Shown in pieces: positions 33,717 through 41,817 of a DNA stretch of 64,000 nucleotides. Each line of letters opens with the position of its first letter. The first letter of the stretch is position 1. The notes beneath the pieces are model-generated. The model was not told the origin of the DNA, did not search any database, and saw only the letters and a list, made by a program, of their open reading frames with translations. The translations under genes and the position numbers were made by a program. The stretch is from Cellulomonas sp. KRMCY2. GTDB lineage: Bacteria; Actinomycetota; Actinomycetes; Actinomycetales; Cellulomonadaceae. The stretch lies in NCBI RefSeq assembly GCF_000526515.1, contig NZ_JAGF01000001.1:3720001-3784000 (forward strand), given 5' to 3'.

Positions 33717-34726
33717 CGCACGGATCCTTGATCGGTGGTGGGGTCGTGGCAGGTGGGGGTCGACGCCGGTCCGGTCGCCTCTGCCAGGGAGGGGTGGCCC
33801 TCGACCAGGACGACATCGTCGCCGAGCGACGCTCGCGACTCGGCCGTCGGGCGGGTCGTCGTTCGGCGTCGTCTCTCGGACAAGGTGGCCCAGATGAAGA
33901 CGCCGACGAGAGCGAGCAGGCCCAGGCCCAGGACCGGTTCGGGGACCGGGCTGAGCCAGCCCTGGACCGCCAGGAAGACGTCGGTCAGGGTGTTGGCGGC
34001 GGCGTCCTGCGCGGCGGTGCCGCCGGTCATGTCGGCGTCGTCGGCCAGGGCGATGATGAAGACGCCCATCACGACGAACCCGATCGCCACGGCCACGTTG
34101 AGCGTGTTGGTGGCGAACACCCGTCCGGCCACCCGGAATCGGACGGCCTTGGCCCGCAGGAGTTTCCGCTCCCCCAGACGGGCCTTGTCCCAGATCAGGG
34201 CCATGACGAACAACGGGAAGACCATCCCGAACACGTAGGCCAGCCCGAGGGTCAGGCCCCCGATCGCAGAGCCCGAGAGGACCGAGAGGGTCATCACGCC
34301 GGCCAGGACGGGGGCGCAGCAGCTCGAGGCGACACCGGAGAACACGCCCAGGGCGAAGAAGCTCGCGGAGTCCCCCTTCGTGGTGTCCGGAGCGCGCAGG
34401 GCGCTGGGCAGCGACCACATCGTGCCCGAGAGCGCCAGCCCGGCCAGGGCGATCATGAGCAGACCCCCGGACCAGTACAGCGGGGCGTGGTACCGCGCGA
34501 TGGCACCGGCGAGCAGGCTCATCCCGAGCGTGATCGGGACCAGCACGAGGGCCAGTCCGGCGGCGAAGATGAAGGTCAGGGGAAGCAGTCGCCATCGCCT
34601 GTTCTTCACCGCCCCGGCGAGGTAGCTCGGCGCGAGGAACACGATGCAGCACGGTGCGAACAGGGCCACGCCACCGGCGAAGAACGCCGCGACGATCGAC
34701 CCCGTGGTCAGCAGCTCAGTGCCCAC
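33713..34726 (-). CDS. CcdA/DsbD-like transmembrane electron carrier
   Basis: A 337-residue protein with eight or more helices. The GTG at 34726 (GGGGGTGGG upstream) is preferred over a longer frame without a signal. Paired cysteines occur in helices as FAPCCIVFLAPSYL and SSCCAPVLAGV, the two positions where CcdA-type proteins keep their redox cysteines. It would carry electrons from the cytosol to the TlpA-like protein. Its start overlaps the end of the thioredoxin-like gene by 11 bp, and its stop overlaps the next gene. Confidence 0.82.
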   Translation of the reverse strand: MGTELLTTGSIVAAFFAGGVALFAPCCIVFLAPSYLAGAVKNRRWRLLPLTFIFAAGLALVLVPITLGMSLLAGAIARYHAPLYWSGGLLMIALAGLALSGTMWSLPSALRAPDTTKGDSASFFALGVFSGVASSCCAPVLAGVMTLSVLSGSAIGGLTLGLAYVFGMVFPLFVMALIWDKARLGERKLLRAKAVRFRVAGRVFATNTLNVAVAIGFVVMGVFIIALADDADMTGGTAAQDAAANTLTDVFLAVQGWLSPVPEPVLGLGLLALVGVFIWATLSERRRRTTTRPTAESRASLGDDVVLVEGHPSLAEATGPASTPTCHDPTTDQGSVR

Positions 34727-35045
34727 GACCCACCCCCAGCGGGCCACCGCGCCCGGTGGTCGGAGCCAGCACGCCGCGCCGCTCCAGCAGCGTGCGGAGC
34801 TTCTTGCGTGGCAGGCGTCCGGAGCTGAAGTACTCACCGTCGACCAGGACCAGGGGATTCATCGCCGGCCGGTGCCACGCCACGAGGTCGGCGCCCTCGG
34901 CGGACTCGAGCTCCACGACCCGCACGTCGAGGTCGACCTCGGCGGCCAGGTCACGCAGAGCCGCCTGCGCGTCGTCGCAGAAGTGGCACGCCGGGGCATG
35001 GACCACCGTCACCACCACGGGTGACCCTGGGGTCGGTTCACGCAC
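34716..35045 (-). CDS. Small thioredoxin/glutaredoxin-fold protein (CHFC)
   Basis: A 109-residue cytosolic protein with the redox motif CHFC near residue 20 (VVHAPACHFCDDAQ) and a glutaredoxin-like end (NPLVLVDGEYFSSGRL). The GTG at 35045 is chosen because GGAG lies six bases upstream; an in-frame TTG lies at 35057. It probably feeds electrons to the CcdA-like protein encoded next. CopR box 13 lies 75 bp upstream. Confidence 0.75.
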   Translation of the reverse strand: MREPTPGSPVVVTVVHAPACHFCDDAQAALRDLAAEVDLDVRVVELESAEGADLVAWHRPAMNPLVLVDGEYFSSGRLPRKKLRTLLERRGVLAPTTGRGGPLGVGRGH

Positions 35046-35120
35046 GGGGGTCTCCAAACCGGTTGGCGATCGGACGTCTCCAGGTTGACGCCACCGTGCT
35101 TGCTCTTGGTCGACGTTGGA

Positions 35121-35140
35121 TCAATGTTTGATGAAGGTGA
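35121..35140 (+). promoter_or_regulatory. CopR-type tandem box 13
   Basis: Reads TCAATGTTT-GA-TGAAGGTGA. It lies between the redox operon (minus) and the second two-component system (plus), 48 bp from the regulator start, so it might serve either or both. Confidence 0.6.
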
Positions 35141-35187
35141 GGGTGACGGACGAGCGGTACGGATCGGAGGACCCGTGATCCCGCACA

Positions 35188-35919
35188 ATGGGCCTCATGG
35201 CCCACCCACCCGCAGCCCCCCAGCGAAGAGCACTTGTCATCGACGACGAGCAGGCGCTGGCCCGGCTCGTCGCCGGCTACCTCGAGCGGGAGGGCTTCGA
35301 GGTCCACCTGGCGTTCGACGGACCGGACGGCGTCCAGGCCGCCCGCACCGTCGACCCGGACGTCGTGGTGCTGGACCTGGGACTGCCCCGCCTCGACGGG
35401 ATCGAGGTGTGCCGCCAGCTGCGCACCTTCTCCGACTGCTACGTCGTGATGCTGACCGCCCGCTCGGAGGAGATCGACACCCTGATCGGCCTGTCGGTCG
35501 GCGCGGACGACTACATGACCAAACCCTTCAGCCCCCGGGAGCTGCTCGCCCGGATCGGAGTGCTCCTGCGTCGCCCACGACGGCCGGCCGGTTCGCTCCA
35601 CCCGCCGGCCACCGAGCCGGTGCAGATCGGAGCCCTGTCACTCGACGTACCCGGGCGTGAGGTGCACCTCGATGGGCAGCCCATCGCGCTGACCCGGACG
35701 GAGTTCGACGTGCTGGCTGCCCTGGCCCGCAGCCCACAGGTCGTCTTCACCCGACGCGCGCTCATCGAGGCGGTCTGGGGCGACAACTGGGTGGGAGACG
35801 AGCACCTCGTCGACGTGCACGTGCTGCACGTGCGTCAGAAGCTGGGCGACACGGTGGACGAGCAGCGCTTCATCCGCACGATCCGCGGCGTCGGCTACCG
35901 CATCGGGACCGGCGGATGA
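35188..35919 (+). CDS. OmpR-family response regulator (CopR-like, copy 2)
   Basis: A 243-residue regulator very similar in layout to the one at 24681. Receiver motifs: VIDDE, phospho-acceptor D63 in VVLDLGLPRLDG, MLTARSEEID, TKPF. DNA-binding wing: LTRTEFDVLAAL, VDVHVLHVRQKLGD, IRTIRGVGYRIG. Two ATGs three codons apart (35188, 35197) are possible starts. Its stop overlaps the kinase start by ATGA. With its kinase it is a second candidate reader of the tandem boxes. Confidence 0.93.
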   Translation: MGLMAHPPAAPQRRALVIDDEQALARLVAGYLEREGFEVHLAFDGPDGVQAARTVDPDVVVLDLGLPRLDGIEVCRQLRTFSDCYVVMLTARSEEIDTLIGLSVGADDYMTKPFSPRELLARIGVLLRRPRRPAGSLHPPATEPVQIGALSLDVPGREVHLDGQPIALTRTEFDVLAALARSPQVVFTRRALIEAVWGDNWVGDEHLVDVHVLHVRQKLGDTVDEQRFIRTIRGVGYRIGTGG

Positions 35920-37049
35920 GCCACCGGCGGCGCACCGCCGCCCCGGGGATCGCCAGCCGGCTCCTGGCCGCGCTGGCGCTCGTCGTCGTCGCCGGCGGGC
36001 TGACCGCCTGGCTCGTGGCCGGCGCGATCGGGCCGGCCATCTTCCACCAGCACATGGTCCGGGCTGGGCTCGAAGAGGACACCGCAGCGGTGTTGCACGC
36101 CGAGGAGGCCTTCCGCTCGGCCGCCGCCCTGTCCTTGACGGTCGCGCTCGCCGCAGCCGTCGTTGCCTCCCTGGCGGTGAGCCTGTTCCTCACCAAACGC
36201 ATCGCCGGCTCACTCGGCGCGCTGTCGGCCGCGGTCGCCCGGATCGCTGGTGGACGGTTCGACTCCCGAGTCGCCAGCCCCCGCATGGGACCCGAGTTCG
36301 ACCAGCTCTCGCACGCGTTCAACGACATGGCAGCTCGCCTCGAGGAGAGCCAGGCGCTGCGCCGCCGGCTCCTGGCCGACGTCGCCCACGAGGTCCGTAC
36401 CCCTGTGGCGACCCTCAACGCCTACCTCGAGGGGCTCGAGGACGGCGTCGAGACGCTGACGCCCCAGACTGTCACCGTGCTCCGCACCCAAGGCGCTCGG
36501 CTGACGCGACTGGCCGACGACCTGGCAGCCGTCACGCGCGTCGAGAGCGGCGAGCTCACCCTGCACCGGGAACCCACCTCGCCCGCGGCCCTGCTCGACC
36601 AGGCACGTGCCGCGGCCGAGGAACGCTTCGCTGCCGCGGGCATCGATCTGGCGATGGAGGTCGAGCCCGGGCTTCCCGCGGTCCTGGTCGACCCCGACCG
36701 CATGGGCCAGGTGCTCGGCAACCTCGTCGACAACGCCCTGCGCCACACACCGCGCGTGGGGACGGTCGAGCTCACCGCCCACCTGACCGAGGACCGTCGC
36801 GTGCGTCTGGCGGTCGTGGACAACGGTGAAGGGATCGACCCGCAGCACCTCGCGCACGTGTTCGAGCGCTTCTACCGCGTCGACACCGCCCGCGACCGCG
36901 GCCACGGCGGCTCAGGCATCGGCCTGGCCATCGTCCGAGCCCTGGTCGAGGCGCACGGCGGAACCGTCAGCGCCCACAGCGACGGCCTCGGTACCGGCTC
37001 GACCTTCGAGATCCTCCTCGAACCCGCCACAGCGGCCGATCGCCCCTGA
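35916..37049 (+). CDS. Sensor histidine kinase (CopS-like, copy 2)
   Basis: A 377-residue kinase with two helices (about 14-38 and 72-93) around a short outer loop with FHQHMVRAG, a HAMP domain, the HisKA box with H158 ([10 protein letters not shown]), and the ATPase motifs [21 protein letters not shown] and [10 protein letters not shown]. The loop motif FHxH(L/M)xRA is shared with the first kinase. It is coupled to its regulator gene by ATGA. Confidence 0.92.
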   Translation: MSHRRRTAAPGIASRLLAALALVVVAGGLTAWLVAGAIGPAIFHQHMVRAGLEEDTAAVLHAEEAFRSAAALSLTVALAAAVVASLAVSLFLTKRIAGSLGALSAAVARIAGGRFDSRVASPRMGPEFDQLSHAFNDMAARLEESQALRRRLLADVAHEVRTPVATLNAYLEGLEDGVETLTPQTVTVLRTQGARLTRLADDLAAVTRVESGELTLHREPTSPAALLDQARAAAEERFAAAGIDLAMEVEPGLPAVLVDPDRMGQVLGNLVDNALRHTPRVGTVELTAHLTEDRRVRLAVVDNGEGIDPQHLAHVFERFYRVDTARDRGHGGSGIGLAIVRALVEAHGGTVSAHSDGLGTGSTFEILLEPATAADRP

Positions 37050-37078
37050 GCACCCCGACTGTCCGCAGTGGTCGGCGA

Positions 37079-37109
37079 TCAAGATTCCATGAAGGTTCGC
37101 TGACCTGAG
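37079..37109 (+). promoter_or_regulatory. CopR-type box 14 with a third partial repeat
   Basis: TCAAGATTC-CA-TGAAGGTTC at 37079-37098, followed in phase by GC and TGACCTGAG. It lies about 50-60 bp before the M23 peptidase start. It is the one strong box whose orientation is opposite to the rest relative to its downstream gene. Confidence 0.65.
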
Positions 37110-37156
37110 CCTTGACTACGCCCACATGTCACTCACGGGGCGCACCATCGTCAACC

Positions 37157-38497
37157 ATGCGATCACGGTCAGTTCGACTGAGCGTCGCGGGCGCCCTCGC
37201 CATAGCAGCGCTCGCGTCCAGCCTCGTCGCGCCCGCCGCCGCCGAAGAGTCCGACGACAGACGGGCCCGCGCGAAGTCCGAGCAGGGCGCAGTTGCGTCG
37301 TCGATGGAAGAGCTCAACGAGCTGCTCGAGGACACCGACGCCGAGCTCGTCGCCGTCTACGCGGATCTGCAGACCCTCACCGCCCAGCTGCCCGGCGCGC
37401 AGGCCGAGCTGAGCACCGCGGAGGCCGTGCTGGACGGGCTCGAGCGCGAGGCGGCGATGATCGGGGAGCGGCTCACCGTGACCCGGGCCGAGGGCGCCAC
37501 GATCACCGCGGCGATCCTCGTCGACACCCAGCGCGCCGAACAGAGCCGATCGGCGATCGGACAGCTCGCACGGGACGCCTACAAGGGCTCCCTGAGTGCC
37601 TCCGCGATGTCGGCAGTCCTCGACTCCCGGAATGCCACCGACTTTGTCCAACGATCGGCGATCTCCTCTGCCGTCCTGCAGGCGCAGACCCAGGCCCTTC
37701 GCGACCTCGAGCAGATCAACGGGCTCAACGGCAACCGACGTGCCCGGCTGACAGCAGTAGAGACCGAGATCGCCGAGCTCAAGAGCGAGGCCGATGCCAA
37801 CGTCGCCGAGGCCGAGTCCGCACGCATCACGGCCCAGCGACGTCGGGACGAGGTCGCCACACTCGTGGCGCGGCAGCAGGCGAACGCTGACGTCATCGAG
37901 GCACGGCGCGCCGATCAACTCGAGCGCAAGACCGCCTACGAAGCGCAGCAAGCGGCGCTCGCCAGCGAGCTCGCCGCCATCGTGCGGGCACAGGAGGACG
38001 ACCGCGCGCGACGGGCTGCCGCCGCGGCTCAGGCCGCTGTCGTGGCCGGCGAGCCCGTACCGGCTCCCCCGCCGCCGGCTCAGCAACCCGGCCGCGGCGT
38101 CCTGGCCTACCCGAGCCCCATGAACCCGCCCGTGATCACCTCGCCCTACGGATACCGGATCCACCCGATCTACGGGTACCGCAAGCTGCACGCCGGGACC
38201 GACTTCCGCGCCTACTGCGGCACGCCGATCATCGCGTCGGCCGCCGGGACCGTGCAGTGGGCCGCGTCCGTCGGCGGATTCGGAAACCAGGTGATGCTGA
38301 ACCATGGCCTGCAGAACGGGAGCTCGCTGTTGACCAGCTACAACCACCTGTCGTCCTTCGCCGTCACGACCGGGCAGACAGTCACCCAGGGACAGGTCGT
38401 CGGCTACTCGGGCACCACGGGCACCTCAACGGCATGCCACCTGCACTTCGAGGTCTACGTGAACGGCGTGACCGTGGACCCCGAGACCTTGCTGTAG
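37157..38497 (+). CDS. Secreted M23-family peptidase with long coiled coil
   Basis: A 446-residue exported protein of the EnvC/NlpD layout. A signal peptide (about 1-30, ending ...APAAAEE) leads into a long coiled coil (about 40-290) and a Pro-rich linker (PAPPPPAQQP). The C-terminal LytM domain (about 305-446) has HAGTDFRAYCGTP and HLHFEVYVNG, so zinc ligands look intact and it may cut peptidoglycan cross-links. The start is uncertain because the ribosome site is weak; a TTG at 37112 is in frame. It lies behind CopR box 14. Confidence 0.85.
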   Translation: MRSRSVRLSVAGALAIAALASSLVAPAAAEESDDRRARAKSEQGAVASSMEELNELLEDTDAELVAVYADLQTLTAQLPGAQAELSTAEAVLDGLEREAAMIGERLTVTRAEGATITAAILVDTQRAEQSRSAIGQLARDAYKGSLSASAMSAVLDSRNATDFVQRSAISSAVLQAQTQALRDLEQINGLNGNRRARLTAVETEIAELKSEADANVAEAESARITAQRRRDEVATLVARQQANADVIEARRADQLERKTAYEAQQAALASELAAIVRAQEDDRARRAAAAAQAAVVAGEPVPAPPPPAQQPGRGVLAYPSPMNPPVITSPYGYRIHPIYGYRKLHAGTDFRAYCGTPIIASAAGTVQWAASVGGFGNQVMLNHGLQNGSSLLTSYNHLSSFAVTTGQTVTQGQVVGYSGTTGTSTACHLHFEVYVNGVTVDPETLL

Positions 38498-38633
38498 TCA
38501 GCGGTGGCCGGGACCGACCGACCGGGTGGGCATCGAGGTCCCGCAGGCATCGGGACCTTCGAGGCATCGGCATCCTCGCGTCGGCGACTTTCGCGCGTCG
38601 GCCGCGGGGCGTGATCTCCGGCGCCCGAGCAGC

Positions 38634-38695
38634 GGGGCGGGGCGGGGCGGGGCGGGGCGGGGCGGGCGGGGCGGGGCGGGCGGGGCGGGGCGGCG
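38634..38695 (+). repeat. GGGGC/GGGCGGGGC simple repeat
   Basis: About 60 bp made of GGGGC units with a few GGGC interruptions, lying between convergent genes. It runs into the hairpin at 38685-38722. On the G-rich strand it could fold into G-quadruplexes. Confidence 0.8.
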
Positions 38696-38722
38696 CGCGC
38701 TGCCCCGCGCGCGCCGCCCCGC
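38685..38722. terminator. Very GC-rich bidirectional hairpin
   Basis: A 16-bp perfect stem (38685-38700 with 38707-38722) and a 6-base TGCCCC loop between the convergent M23 gene and the small His-rich gene. It can stop transcription from both sides. Confidence 0.75.
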
Positions 38723-38731
38723 AACGATCGG

Positions 38732-39013
38732 TCAGACGTGGATGCGCCCCTCCGGGCCGGCTGCCTGGACGTCGCGGTCGGCCGACGAAGGCGTCTGGAT
38801 CGAATTCTGCGCACAGTGTGCGCTGTGCTGGTGCTCCCCGGAGGCGCCCGCTCCGTGGTTGCGGTTCATCATGAACATCATGCCGACCATCATCAGAGGG
38901 CACGCGAGCAGAAGGGCCCATGGCAGGGCCTCCTGGAAGCCGACCCCGAAGAGAAGTAGGACGACGAGGATGCCCGCTCCTCCAATGACCATGTGCTTGA
39001 GATGACCCTTCAT
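38732..39013 (-). CDS. Small Met/His-rich membrane protein (DUF2933-like)
   Basis: A 93-residue protein with two close hydrophobic segments (about 9-27 and 30-48) and a Met-rich exit (LMMVGMMFMMNRNHG), followed by GEHQHSAHC. The ATG at 39013 shares one base with the SHOCT stop (TGATG), so the two are coupled. Similar in style to the protein at 21072-21356. Metal binding is inferred from composition. Confidence 0.65.
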   Translation of the reverse strand: MKGHLKHMVIGGAGILVVLLLFGVGFQEALPWALLLACPLMMVGMMFMMNRNHGAGASGEHQHSAHCAQNSIQTPSSADRDVQAAGPEGRIHV

Positions 39014-39252
39014 CAGCTTCCTTTCGTCTCGACCGGCGCCAACCGGTCGAGCTCGCGACGGATCAGACGGTAGGTCTCCGGATCGATCTCCCCAGATGCG
39101 AGCCGCGACTCGAGGACGGCATAGGCGTCGGGCGCCGGCTGCGCGGGGAACAGTCGTCCCACCCCCCAGACGATGAGCGCCACGACCGCGACCCAGAGGA
39201 CGACCATGGACAGCCAGCCACCTGCCCCCGTCTGCGTGCACCACAGACCCAT
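39013..39252 (-). CDS. SHOCT-domain small membrane protein
   Basis: A 79-residue protein starting MGLWCTQTGAGGWLS, then one membrane helix (about 12-34) and a SHOCT tail (YAVLESRLASGEIDPETYRLI). The ATG at 39252 is taken because AGGAG lies six bases upstream; another ATG two codons earlier is too close. Box 15 lies 86 bp upstream. A stub of a sister gene with the same leader DNA sits at 1348-1419. Confidence 0.75.
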   Translation of the reverse strand: MGLWCTQTGAGGWLSMVVLWVAVVALIVWGVGRLFPAQPAPDAYAVLESRLASGEIDPETYRLIRRELDRLAPVETKGS

Positions 39253-39338
39253 CGCCATCTCCTGCCGTTCGACCAGGCACCCGGTGGCACCTGTGCACCA
39301 CCCTGGCCACGGACCATCAAGAAGCGAGCGGCGATCCA

Positions 39339-39358
39339 TGAAGACTCGCTGAAGATCC
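39339..39358 (+). promoter_or_regulatory. CopR-type tandem box 15
   Basis: Reads TGAAGACTC-GC-TGAAGATCC, in the usual orientation for the minus-strand SHOCT gene. Its surroundings match those of box 2. Confidence 0.75.
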
Positions 39359-39383
39359 GCGCGCGGGACCCTTCATCCACCGT

Positions 39384-39545
39384 CGTTCTCGACGGCGAGC
39401 TGCAGATCCTGAGCACCGCGCAGGTGGGCGACGGGCATGGGCCGACCGTAGCGACGGGCAGGATGCACGCTGGGAGATCGAGGGGCGGTCGGCTGCGTTC
39501 CCTGAACGCGCCGACCTGACCATGGAGCCGATGGTTTCGAACCTC
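39384..39545 (+). pseudogene. Remnant of a cupredoxin domain
   Basis: The plus strand reads VLDGELQILSTAQVGDGHGP, very like VTLDGDLQILSTTQVANGYEP in the HMA-TauE-cupredoxin protein at 4170-5552. Further pieces (AGWEIEGRSAA, TMEPMVS) match its later part with frame breaks. The rest of the gene is absent. The IS256 element lies 41 bp further on. Confidence 0.6.
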
Positions 39546-39586
39546 CGGAGCCATCGGGATGAGCTGTCACCCAAGGCGGTCGACCT

Positions 39587-40997
39587 GGTGACGTCCCCTG
39601 GGGTGGTGTAGTTCTCGATCTTGTTCGTCGTGGTGACCGCGACGGAGAAGGCCATCGTGCGATGGTCGGTGAGACCGGACTAGGGAACTCACGGAAGGAC
39701 ATCGCACGATGGCCATGGACCAGTCTGCCCTGCTCGACCTGCTGACCGCATTGAAGGACACCGAGGTCACCGACCGGGTCCGGACCGCGACCGAGCACCT
39801 GTATCAAGAGCTGATCGACGCCGAGGCGACCGCGGTGATCGGCGCCGGCCCCTGGCAGCGCACCGCCGAGCGGACCGCCCTGCGCAACGGGTCGCGGGAC
39901 CGGGTCCTGACGACCACGGCCGGGGACTTGGAGCTGCGGATCCCTAAGCTGCGCACCGGGTCGTTCTTCCCCTCGTTGCTCGAGCGGCGTCGCCGGGTCG
40001 ACCAGGCGCTGTTCGCGGTGGTGATGGAGGCCTACCTGCACGGGGTCTCCACCCGCAAGGTCGATGACCTGGTCAAGGCTCTGGGGGCCGACACCGGGAT
40101 CTCCAAGAGTGAGGTCAGCCGGATCTGCGCCGGCCTGGACGAGGAGGTCGGTGCGTTCCGCGACCGGTCGCTGGACCAGATCGCGTTCCCCTACGTCTAC
40201 CTGGACGCGACCTACTGCAAGGCCAGGGTCGGGCGTCGGGTGGTGTCCCAGGCCGTGGTCATCGCCACCGGGGTCCGCGCCGACGGTCACCGTGAGGTCC
40301 TGGGGTTCGACGTCGGGGACTCCGAGAACGGCGCCTTCTGGACCAGCTTCCTGCGGTCCCTCAAGGCCCGGGGCCTGGGCGGGGTGCAGCTGGTCATCTC
40401 CGACGCCCATGAGGGGTTGAAGACCGCGATCGCCTCGGTGTTGCTCGGCTCGTCCTGGCAACGCTGCCGGGTCCACTTCACCCGCAACGTGCTCGACGCG
40501 GTGTCCAGGACCAACGCCGAGATGGTCGCCGCGGCGATCCGCACGATCTTCGCCCAGCCCGACGACGCCCACGTCGGCGAGCAGTTCGAGGTCATCGCCA
40601 CGATGCTGGGCCGCTCCCACCCCAAGGTCGCCGCGATGCTCACCGACGCCCGCGAGGACCTGCTCGCGTTCACCGGCTTCCCCGCCAGCCACTGGAAGAA
40701 GATCTGGTCGACCAACCCCCTGGAACGACTGAACAAGGAAGTCAAACGCCGCACCGACGTCGTGGGGGTCTTCCCCAACCCCGCCGCCCTGCTGCGCCTG
40801 GCCGGCGCCGTCCTGGTCGAAGCCCACGACGAATGGGCCGCCACCGACCGCCGCTACCTGTCCGAGCACTCCATGGCCCAGCTCGCCACCATGACCCTGA
40901 CCGCGACGGAGGTGGACGCCCCCGAACTCCTCACGGCATGATCAACACACTGACCCGCACGGTGTCGAGCAACTCCACCACTCAGCGGGACGTCACC
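39587..40997 (+). mobile_element. IS256-family insertion sequence with 8-bp target duplication
   Basis: A 1411-bp element. The left end GGTGACGTCCC-CTGGGGTGG and the complement of the right end GGTGACGTCCC-GCTGAGTGG form imperfect terminal inverted repeats of about 30 bp. The flanks at 39579-39586 and 40998-41005 are both GTCGACCT, a perfect 8-bp duplication as expected for this family, which points to a recent insertion. The right duplication is also the beginning of CopR box 16. Confidence 0.92.
39709..40941 (+). CDS. IS256-family transposase
   Basis: A 410-residue DDE transposase of the mutator group. Typical features: LRNGSRDRVLTT, LRIPKLRTGSFFP, the first Asp in YVYLDATYCKARV, the second in VISDAHEGLKTAI, the CxxH part in CRVHFTRNVLD, and the C-terminal Glu in WSTNPLERLNKEVKRRTDVVG. 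It looks intact. It fills most of the element at 39587-40997. Confidence 0.95.
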   Translation: MAMDQSALLDLLTALKDTEVTDRVRTATEHLYQELIDAEATAVIGAGPWQRTAERTALRNGSRDRVLTTTAGDLELRIPKLRTGSFFPSLLERRRRVDQALFAVVMEAYLHGVSTRKVDDLVKALGADTGISKSEVSRICAGLDEEVGAFRDRSLDQIAFPYVYLDATYCKARVGRRVVSQAVVIATGVRADGHREVLGFDVGDSENGAFWTSFLRSLKARGLGGVQLVISDAHEGLKTAIASVLLGSSWQRCRVHFTRNVLDAVSRTNAEMVAAAIRTIFAQPDDAHVGEQFEVIATMLGRSHPKVAAMLTDAREDLLAFTGFPASHWKKIWSTNPLERLNKEVKRRTDVVGVFPNPAALLRLAGAVLVEAHDEWAATDRRYLSEHSMAQLATMTLTATEVDAPELLTA

Positions 40998-40999
40998 GT

Positions 41000-41019
41000 C
41001 GACCTTCAGCGAACCTTCA
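41000..41019 (-). promoter_or_regulatory. CopR-type tandem box 16
   Basis: Minus strand reads TGAAGGTTC-GC-TGAAGGTCG, 105 bp upstream of the ABC ATPase. Its outer six bases are part of the IS256 target duplication, so the box was rebuilt on this side. Confidence 0.8.
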
Positions 41020-41124
41020 TCTGATCGCTACTGATCGTGTATCCCACCGCGGACATCGTTGAGTCGACGCGTCCGTCAGTTCCATCGATCGGCGGAGACG
41101 TCACCTGACCGGGTGAGGGCGATC

Positions 41125-41817
41125 ATGGCCGAAGCCACACATCCCACCGCCAAGAGACCGGGACCGCGATCGGCGCCGGGTTCTCAGGCCGTGCTCACCG
41201 CCGTCGGGCTGGAGAAGTCCTACCACCGCGGTCCGTGGCCGCTGAGGCGGTCCGTGCGGGTGCTCCTGGGCGCCGAGCTCACCCTCTACCCGGGCGAGGT
41301 CGTGGGTCTCGTGGGCGAGAACGGCTCGGGCAAGAGCACGCTGATGAAGATCCTCGTCGGCGCATTGACCGCGGACGGCGGCTCAGTGACGCGCCCGGGG
41401 CAGATCGGCTACTGCCCTCAGGAGCCGCTGGTCTACCCGCGGCTGACCTGCGACGAGCACTTCGAGATCTTCGGCAGGGCATACCGGATGCCCCACGTCG
41501 CCGCGCACCGCAACCGCCAGGACCTCTACCAGTCTCTCGGCTTCGCTCGGTACGCCGGCACGCGCGCCGACCGGCTCTCCGGCGGAACACTGTCGAAGCT
41601 CAACCTCGGACTCGCCCTCCTGGCCGACCCTGGCGTGCTGCTCCTGGACGAGCCGTACGCCGGGTTCGACTGGGACACCTACCTGAAGTTCTGGGAACTG
41701 GTCGAGCAGCGCCGGGCAGTGGGCAAGAGCGTCTTGATCATCAGCCATTTCGTCGTCGACGAGCACCGATTCGACCGGATCGTCGACCTTCGAGACGGAC
41801 GGACGTGGCCGAGATGA
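41125..41817 (+). CDS. ABC transporter ATP-binding protein
   Basis: A 230-residue cytosolic ATPase. Walker A is GENGSGKST, the Q-loop region is GYCPQEPLVYP, the signature is LSGGTLSKLNL, Walker B is VLLLDEPYAGFDW, and the switch His lies in IISHFVVDEH. The start at 41125 has GAGGG upstream. It is coupled by ATGA to a membrane protein gene and is thus one half of an exporter under CopR box 16. Confidence 0.9.
   Translation: MAEATHPTAKRPGPRSAPGSQAVLTAVGLEKSYHRGPWPLRRSVRVLLGAELTLYPGEVVGLVGENGSGKSTLMKILVGALTADGGSVTRPGQIGYCPQEPLVYPRLTCDEHFEIFGRAYRMPHVAAHRNRQDLYQSLGFARYAGTRADRLSGGTLSKLNLGLALLADPGVLLLDEPYAGFDWDTYLKFWELVEQRRAVGKSVLIISHFVVDEHRFDRIVDLRDGRTWPR

Noticed and set aside
37112-37156. Longer N-terminus of the M23 peptidase from the TTG at 37112
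   Set aside because: It would put 15 hydrophilic residues before the signal peptide and starts nearly inside the CopR box.
38634-38700. Repeat region as a possible CRISPR array
   Set aside because: Units are 4-5 bp without spacers; this is a simple-sequence repeat.
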